Of a DNA stretch of 64,000 nt, positions 57,679-64,000 are shown piece by piece. Position numbers and translations under genes: made by a program. Each line of letters opens with the position of its first letter. Position 1 is the first letter of the stretch. The notes under the pieces are model-generated. The model did not search any database. It saw only the letters and a program-made list of their open reading frames with translations, and was not told the DNA's origin. The stretch is from Chelydra serpentina. Lineage: Eukaryota > Chordata > Testudines > Chelydridae. The stretch covers positions 10,323,501 to 10,387,500 of the forward strand of contig JBAIAC010000057.1 in the NCBI GenBank assembly GCA_037349315.1, in the 5' to 3' direction.

Positions 57679-57874
57679 ATCATAGAATCATAGAATATCA
57701 GGGTTGGAAGGGACCTTAGTAGGTCATCTAGTCCAACCCCCTGCTCAAAGCAGGACCAATCCCCAATTTTTGCCCCAGATCCCTAAATGGCCCCCTCAAG
57801 GATTGAACTCTCAACCCCGGGTTTAGCAGGCCAATGCTCAAACCACTGAGCTATCCTTCCCCCCCCCCCCCCTT
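57679..57874 (-). mobile_element. Turtle tRNA-derived SINE, full length
   Basis: Minus-strand copy with the tail ATTCTATGATTCTATGAT, the CR1-like block and the tRNA head ending at AGCTATCC. The 5' flank is an expanded run of C (57860-57872), the reverse of the GGGGAGGG lead seen in the other copies. Confidence 0.92.
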
Positions 57875-59017
57875 TTTTCTTACAAAGTTATTTTTATTTA
57901 TCAATGATTAGTATAGAACAATTACTCCATTATTAAGAGAGAAACATTTCTTATAAAAATCTCTATAATCCATAGACAAACTTGAAATAACTGTGTATTT
58001 AGTTCTAAAATATTTCTTAGTGTTTTCCAGTTTGAATATTTGGTCAGGTTTCATTCTTGGTTTTTCTGCTTACCTTGGATCATCCTTTCTGTGTCATGAT
58101 ACAGATCTTCATCTAATACTTTCAGTCTCTGCAGTGGGGAGGCTTTCTGTATGAGTCATACTGCGATGGGAACATGTTTATCATTAGGTTTTCATTACTT
58201 ATAGTGACAAGTGAGACTTTTATTGCACAATCTTAACATCTCAGTGTGAAAAGAAAAAAAAGCTGCAGAGATATTTCATCTCTTTCCCCGCCCCTCAAAT
58301 TGAAACATTTAAGAGGAACATAGGTAGAGAGAACAAAGATTCTAGCATAAAAACTGGATATGTTAACATTTCTAATTATTAAGTGAATTGTGGATGATCT
58401 CCTTTGAAGGATTTATTCTGATTTGAGAGCATTAGCCTCTGGAAAAGTTAAACCTTTTTTAAAACCCGCTTTGCTGCTGCTGTTCTGGCAAGTTTTGGTG
58501 AGTGCCGCCTCCCCACCCCTTGCCTTGCTTGATTGGTCCATGCTGAGCATCAGCTGGACCAAAGTGTATTGTGCTCTTGCCTGTGGATCTTTTTGCCCAA
58601 TCGCATGGCAAAATGGAGTTGGAAAGTTGGCAGTCTGCAGTTCTGTGTTGGCAGTTAGACGGGTGGATAAGGGTCTTTGCTCAAAGCTATTATAGAGTGA
58701 TTCATGGCAGTAGAGGCCCCTTAAATGGTTTGATTGTATTAATTTATTTTTTCTGTTTGATGCTTTAATCTCCATGCAAGGCTGAACAATAGCTGCAGAA
58801 AGGCTTCCAATGTAAGAAAGGAAAGCACAATTAGTACCAGGTATTGAAAATCATTCAGTTTCATTTATAATTTCTGTTTCTAGTGTTTACAGTTGTGCAA
58901 ATTATTAACTAGCAGACACATTTGATTGCAAATGGTCACTGAAGTCAGACTTGACTCCATTGCAGCAGCCTCTTGTAAGTTATTGAGTGACTGCTCTTTT
59001 TTTTTTAATGTGACTTG

Positions 59018-59590
59018 AGCGCTTGTCTACACTTAAAACGCAGCAGTGGCACTTTTGTGAAGACACTATCTACGCTGACGGGAGAGGGTTCTCCCATTGG
59101 CGTACGTACTCCACCTCTCCCAGAGGCGGTAGCTAAGTCGACAGGAGAATTCTCCTTTCAACCTATTGCTGTCTTTACCAGGGGTTACGTTGGTTTAACT
59201 GCGTCTTTCAGAGGTGTAGGTATTTCACAATCTTGACTGACAGTTATATCAACCTAATTTCCCAGCCCACAGAAATGAAAATAATATTTTTGTGACTGTG
59301 TTGTGCTCTCTGAAGGCAACTCGGTTGAAATATCGGTCGAGATATCATTACAAGATATACCTGCGGTAGAGTGGGGTCCCTCAAGGCAATTTGCATACAG
59401 TGGTGTGGGGGATGCTGGAAAGCCCACCGGCAGAGTGCAGTGTCCTTTGCTGACACAGCTTCTCATGGTGCGGATGCGTGGTACTGGGATAAGCAGCCAA
59501 GTGTGCATGTGCTGTACCAACATAATAATGTTGGCAGCTAAGTGTCAGCAAAGATTCTGACGGTGAAACTTTCGAGTGTAGACATGGCCT
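59018..59590. mobile_element. MITE of the GTCTACAC family
   Basis: The left end GCGCTTGTCTACACTTAAAA and the right end CTTTCGAGTGTAGACATGGCC are inverted repeats about 570 bp apart. The TACTCCACCTCTCCCAGAGG block is shared with 53.6 and 62.7 kb. Confidence 0.65.
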
Positions 59591-60264
59591 GAATTAAGTA
59601 GGAAAGAGAAATTGTGATGTGTTGACACTTGGTTCTAGTAGTGGTGTTTCTTTAACAACCTAGATCTCCTAGTTTCCCATCAATATAATGGTGTCGCAGA
59701 GCAGTTGGTTTGAGAGCAATCCAGGTGACTGTGCTTGCAAATAGAAATTGACTCCTGTTGTTTACTCTTCCTGCATTATTGTAGTGGGTGCATGTGACTT
59801 TAGGCACCTCTGTTCCTGGGTTGTTTGTTAGATCTTAAAAACGAACAGGTGCTAAACTTCATTGCTTTTCTGCAAGAGAGTTCCCCTCCAACCCTGCTGT
59901 ACTGGAGCAGCACTAGTTTCTCAGCAGAGCTTGTATGGGGGAACATTTGATTTCAGATCTGATACGCATGAAATGTTGTTCAGTCACTCTCAGGCCCTTC
60001 CTTGTTCACTGAGGCGCACCTCTGTTTCAGGTCGCTGATTCATGGCATTGCACGTTTAATCAGAGTTTCTATAGCAGCAAAACCTTTAACAAGAGGGTGG
60101 AGTTCCCGGCCAGTTCATTGCACTGTATTTAGAGTATTTTATGGCCTATTTGTAGATGCTCAGTGTGCTGTGTTGATCAGAGTCACATTTATAAGGGATA
60201 TGTTTCCGAAACTTTTCTGCATTCATGATGTAAATAGCAAAGGGCAGGAAAAGCCGCAGTGGTG

Positions 60265-60843
60265 CAGCTTCATGAGAGATGGTAGCTATGTTGACGGAGC
60301 AGCTTTCCCATTGATATAGTGCTGTCTGCCCCAGGGGTTAGGCCAGTATAAGTACATCGCTCAGGGGCGTGGATTTTGCACACTCCTGAGCAGGGCCGTC
60401 CTTAGGGACCTGCGGGGCCCAGGACATAGGCGCTGAGTTTCTAATCTGCCAGGAAGTGCTGCACCCTCCCTGCCTCTGCCCAGGCCCCGCCCCCACTCCA
60501 CTCATCAGAAACATCTAATCTGTGGCAGGCAATAGGTGCTTGCTGAGAGGGAGGGGGAGGCGTTGATCCGTGGGGCCTGCCACTGTGCAGGAGGCACTGG
60601 GGGGAGGGGGTGGGTCTGGTAGGGGGGCTTCTCCTCACCCCTGCCCACCTGCCGCTCGCCGCCTCATCCCACTCGCCCTCCTGCCTCATCTCCCCGCCTG
60701 CCTCCTCACAATTTTATCGAAGCGCAGGGCCCCCCAAAGCACGGGGCCCGGGGCGGTCGCCCTGATTTGCCATACCCAAGGGACGGCTCTGCTCCTGAGC
60801 AGTATAGTTATACTGATGTAAGGCTGTCGAGTAGACCTGGCCT
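60265..60843. mobile_element. MITE of the GTCTACAC family interrupted by a hAT insertion
   Basis: GATGGTAGCTATGTTGACGG and GCTCAGGGGCGTGGATTTTG match the other copies. The element resumes after the insertion with CAGTATAGTTATACTGATGT and ends GAGTAGACCTGGCCTA. The left limit is uncertain. Confidence 0.65.
60391..60791. mobile_element. Non-autonomous hAT element nested in a MITE, perfect 8-bp duplication
   Basis: The element is 401 bp with ends CAGGGCCGTCC and GGACGGCTCTG (10 of 11 paired). It is flanked on both sides by CTCCTGAG (60383-60390 and 60792-60799). GC-rich interior without a transposase. Confidence 0.9.
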
Positions 60844-62156
60844 AATGCTGCTAGAAATTTCTAGCTTTCCCACTAATTAGCATGAGTTTTATAGTTACTT
60901 TATTACTTGGAAAATGTATGTAGTGCTCCTGGTGTGCATGGCCCTTTATAGTCGAGTAAACTCTAGAGCAGTGGTGGATTCCCATTAATTTTTCCATTGA
61001 TTTTCCAGTAATCACAATTTGTTCCATCTTTTGTCTAATTTATTTGGCCTCTTATTTATATTTTATCATTGTAAGTCTAAAGGGATACTTAAAACAAATC
61101 GGTTGTTGGATCAAGTGTCGGAGACCTCAAACTACATTCTGAAGTCAAGTATTTCTTAGATGACCACTCTAACCTTAATTAATGACAGTAACGAATGTAT
61201 CAGAGTAATCTAGATAATCAGTTGATTGAAACATTCTGTTTGCAAATTCAAAACCTGCAGCCTTATTTCTGAGCGATGCCCTATCAAAATCATGACGCAT
61301 TCCTGATAGTATTGTTCCATGTCCATTACTGTGGTATCCCAGGGCTTCCAGTCATTTTGAGAAGGGGGTTGAATGTTTTTGATACAGGGACCTGTTCTGA
61401 AATGGTTAACAATGTTAGCAATTGAATGTTAACTTAAATTTGACTTCAACAATAACACCTCTGTGAAGTGAGTGGTTGTGGTGGGGAGAGCATGACCTTT
61501 GTTTCAGCCTGCCTGTCTACAGACATCAGTGCACTAGGCTAGGTATATTCTAAAGTCCCTTCTCAACCTGAATGTCTAGAAAGCTTTTTTAAAAAACCCA
61601 ACCAACCTAAGTGGAGGTTTTTTGGGGGAATAATAAAAATCCAGACTCTGAAAGTGTGCATGTTCTGTGCATGTGATTTGCCCCTGGTAATGTGGGCTAG
61701 TTAAATCTAAATCTGTGGATTGGATGTTTGCATGAGACAATGCAAGGAGGATTCAGTCTTGAGCCCTTCACCATGATTCATCTTACGGCTAATCATTAGA
61801 GTTGTTGTTTTTAAATGGCTGCATGTCTCCCCAAGAGCTTTGATGAAGCGGCACTTGGTAAATATGTCTGAATTTACGCGTACAACATTTGAGTGGAGGG
61901 ATTCACTGTCAGCAGGCTGACCTTTGCACATATCCCCAAAGCAATACATAGTGCGCTGCTTTTGACTGACTCTGCTCAAGAGAGCCTGTGGTAGTAAGGG
62001 CGGGGGCTTGTCTGTATGAAGCATTCTGCCTGGCTATATCCAATTCTAGTGGTTTCTCCTGTCCCCCTGAGGAATAGTTCACGCACATGTGTATTTAAAA
62101 AAAAGAGTAAAGCTGGTGTCTGGTTCACCTTTTAATCCTCTGCAGTTTGAGTCTTA

Positions 62157-62800
62157 GGCTTGGTCTACACTACATACTTTCTCAGGGGTGAAAGTAAAAT
62201 TTCTCTCTTACAGGTACAGGGGAACTCCCTTCCTCTCCCCACCCCCAGAAGGGGCAGGGCCTCAGGGGGAAGGGGTGGGGCTGAGGGGGGTCAGCATCCC
62301 CCAGCCAGCCTGCCCATGCTGCCTGGGGCTCCAGCGGCGATTTAAAGGGCCTGCCGCTGCAGCGGCTGGAGCCCTAAGCCCTTCTAAATCGCTGGCCCCG
62401 GGGTAGCTGCTCCTTTTGCGCACACACCCCCATTGGCGCAAAAGGAGCAGCGGCAGCATTTTAAAGTCAGCGGTACGGGCTGGTACAGGCAGCCACTTTT
62501 GACCAGTACGCCATACCGGCCCTTACTTTCACCCCTGTACTTTCTTCAATATAACTACGTTGCTCAGGGGTGTGAATAATCCACACCCCTGAGCAGCGTA
62601 GTGATGCCCACCTTAACTCCCCGTTTAGACCGCGCTAGGTCGGCAGGAGAGCTTCTCCCACTGACATGGCTACCACCTCTCGTGGAGGTGGAGTTATTAA
62701 ACTGATGGGAGAACTCTCCCATCGGCTTAGAATGCCTTCACCAGTCACGCTACAGCAGCCGTGCTGTGCTGCTGTACCTCGGTAAATGTCGACAAGCCCA
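62157..62800. mobile_element. MITE of the GTCTACAC family interrupted by a hAT insertion
   Basis: The left end TAGGCTTGGTCTACACTACA and the right end AAATGTCGACAAGCCC are inverted repeats. A perfect 13-bp stem (GCTCAGGGGTGTG ... CACACCCCTGAGC) lies at 62566-62598. The body repeats the CCACCTCTCGTGGAGGTGG block in reverse orientation to the 53.6-kb copy. Confidence 0.7.
62183..62537. mobile_element. Non-autonomous hAT element nested in a MITE, perfect 8-bp duplication
   Basis: The element is 355 bp. Its ends CAGGGGTGAAAGTAA and TTACTTTCACCCCTG pair perfectly over 15 bp. It is flanked by TACTTTCT on both sides (62175-62182 and 62538-62545). An internal 16-bp stem (GCTGCTCCTTTTGCGC / GCGCAAAAGGAGCAGC) lies near 62407-62453. 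Confidence 0.93.
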
Positions 62801-64000
62801 AAAAGAAGAACCAGCTAAGCCTGTTCCAGCCTGACCTCGAATGCTTGCATTGCTATTTTTAGCTCTGTAGCCTGATCCCCACGAACCCAAGTCAATGGCT
62901 CGGGCTCTGAGATTCAGTGTTGCCGGGCTTTTATTGCAGTGTAGACTTACCCTTAGTTTCTGAGGTCCTCTTTCCATTCATCCGTTAGATCCTTTCTTTG
63001 TCTCTGAGCTGCAGTCAGATTCTCTTGGAAACAAAGCTACTGTCCCTGGCTACTAACTGTATAACTGGTTTATCACTCTTTCTTTTAGCAATTGGCATGA
63101 GGGCTTCTGAACATGTTTTAAAAAGGTACATTGTTTCTGTCTCTTACAGTGGTTTACAGACTGTTTTTTCCTCCCACACTCTCATCCCATGTGTCTTCCC
63201 ACTGCCGATCGGTCCTTTGCTTTTTGGTAGGCTGAATCTGTTAAGGAATTTTTGAAGGTAATACATAGGCCCTGGATTATTTCAATTTCCTGTTACTCTG
63301 AGTGACAAATAGAGCATTGTCCTTGTTTTCTGACCATAGTAGTTTAGACGAGACTGTCTAAATTTTATTTGCAGATCCGGAAAACTTCATTTAAAAAGGA
63401 ATGATGTTTAGTGGGCCCCATCTATGCTCAATTCCAAGTGTGCTAGCCAGATCTGTTCGGAAAAATATTTCATGATAGAAAGATGGGAACACTTTTTTGT
63501 TGGGCCACTATCAACAGGACTGAGCTGCAGTAAGCCATATTGTAAATCACCATTTGACCCTATTTATATTGGCCAGGGAAATCATGTTTGCACCTTTCTA
63601 GCAGAGAGTTGTTCAAACATTGTGCGAATTCAGCACAGACGGTGTCTTAGCAACGTGGTTAGATTTCAGATTGCGTACTGAAAGTGATAAGATTGCTTTG
63701 CAAACTTTTACTCGCCCACTCACCCAAGGTGAGTGATACTATTTTGTCGGGCGACTGAAATATCATTGTTTTTCATTATGAGTCGGCATGTTAAGAGTCT
63801 TTTGTGCTTGGGCTGGCAAATTTTCTTGGCTTTACAAGGACACAAACTACTTTGCAAATGGAGAAGCATAGAGAGTTTAAAGTAAGGAAGTTAATGGAAA
63901 CTATTTTGATTGGTGATGGTAGGTATATAGAACCTATGGCTGGACATGAGCTGCTCCCAACTGTGGCTAATATGCTACTGTAACCTTTACATAGATGGGA

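Larger units (their letters stand above)
48390..64000 (+). other. Possible long intron of the next gene; no coding exon found
   Basis: If the donor at 47968 is real, this is intronic. I searched by eye for MED18-like and PHACTR4-like coding segments and found none. The content is AT-rich with the SINEs, CR1, MITE, hAT and Penelope copies listed. Stretches 57.88-59.01, 60.85-62.15 and 62.96-64.00 kb hold nothing recognisable apart from a GTGTAGACTTACCCTTA MITE end near 62.94 kb. Confidence 0.35.

Noticed and set aside
31985..57874. tRNA genes at the SINE heads
   Set aside because: The tRNA-like parts continue into the SINE body and CR1 tail, and the acceptor stem is not maintained, so they are SINEs, not tRNA genes.
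48390..64000. MED18 or PHACTR4 coding exons
   Set aside because: No open frame resembles the remembered sequences of either protein, so neither gene is called.

Overview
This window is nuclear DNA of a cryptodiran turtle. Two things in the sequence point there. It has repeated copies of the tRNA-derived SINE whose 3' tail matches turtle CR1 LINEs, and it has hAT-type and Penelope-like elements mixed with old MIR SINEs, interrupted by an intron-split vertebrate gene. There is no prokaryotic gene organisation, and nearly all long open frames are chance frames in GC-rich introns, UTRs and minisatellites.

The one certain gene is SESN2 (sestrin-2, + strand). Nine coding exons lie between 7192 and 15756 with consensus splice sites and consistent phases. 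They encode 450 residues, which align to residues 31-480 of the 480-residue human protein. The first coding exon (about 30 residues) is not found and must lie upstream, so 1-7191 is the end of a long first intron. The reductase-like Cys125/Tyr127/His132, the leucine-pocket residues Thr374, Thr377, Thr386, Arg390, Trp444 and Glu451, and the GATOR2-contact residues Ser190, Asp406 and Asp407 are all present. A 3'UTR of about 3 kb runs to an AATAAA at 18730.

From about 18.8 to 47.8 kb I see no gene, only intergenic DNA crowded with transposable elements: CR1 tails, MIR relics, SINEs, hAT-type non-autonomous elements with 8-bp target duplications, and a Penelope-derived palindrome. At 47.83-47.97 kb there is a short CpG-rich block with a ZNF143/STAF-like motif and a strong splice donor. 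This is probably the non-coding first exon of the next gene on the + strand; in the human order that would be MED18 or PHACTR4. It is bracketed by two C-rich minisatellites. From 48 to 64 kb there is no recognisable coding exon, so this is either the intron of that gene or intergenic DNA. It holds more SINEs, a Penelope GIY-YIG endonuclease pseudogene, a second Penelope palindrome, and a family of MITEs ending in GTCTACAC, two copies of which carry nested hAT insertions.

No new multi-gene system was found. The most notable structures are the two Penelope palindromes with almost the same centre, the nested hAT insertions with perfect 8-bp duplications, and the dimeric C-rich minisatellite beside the candidate promoter.
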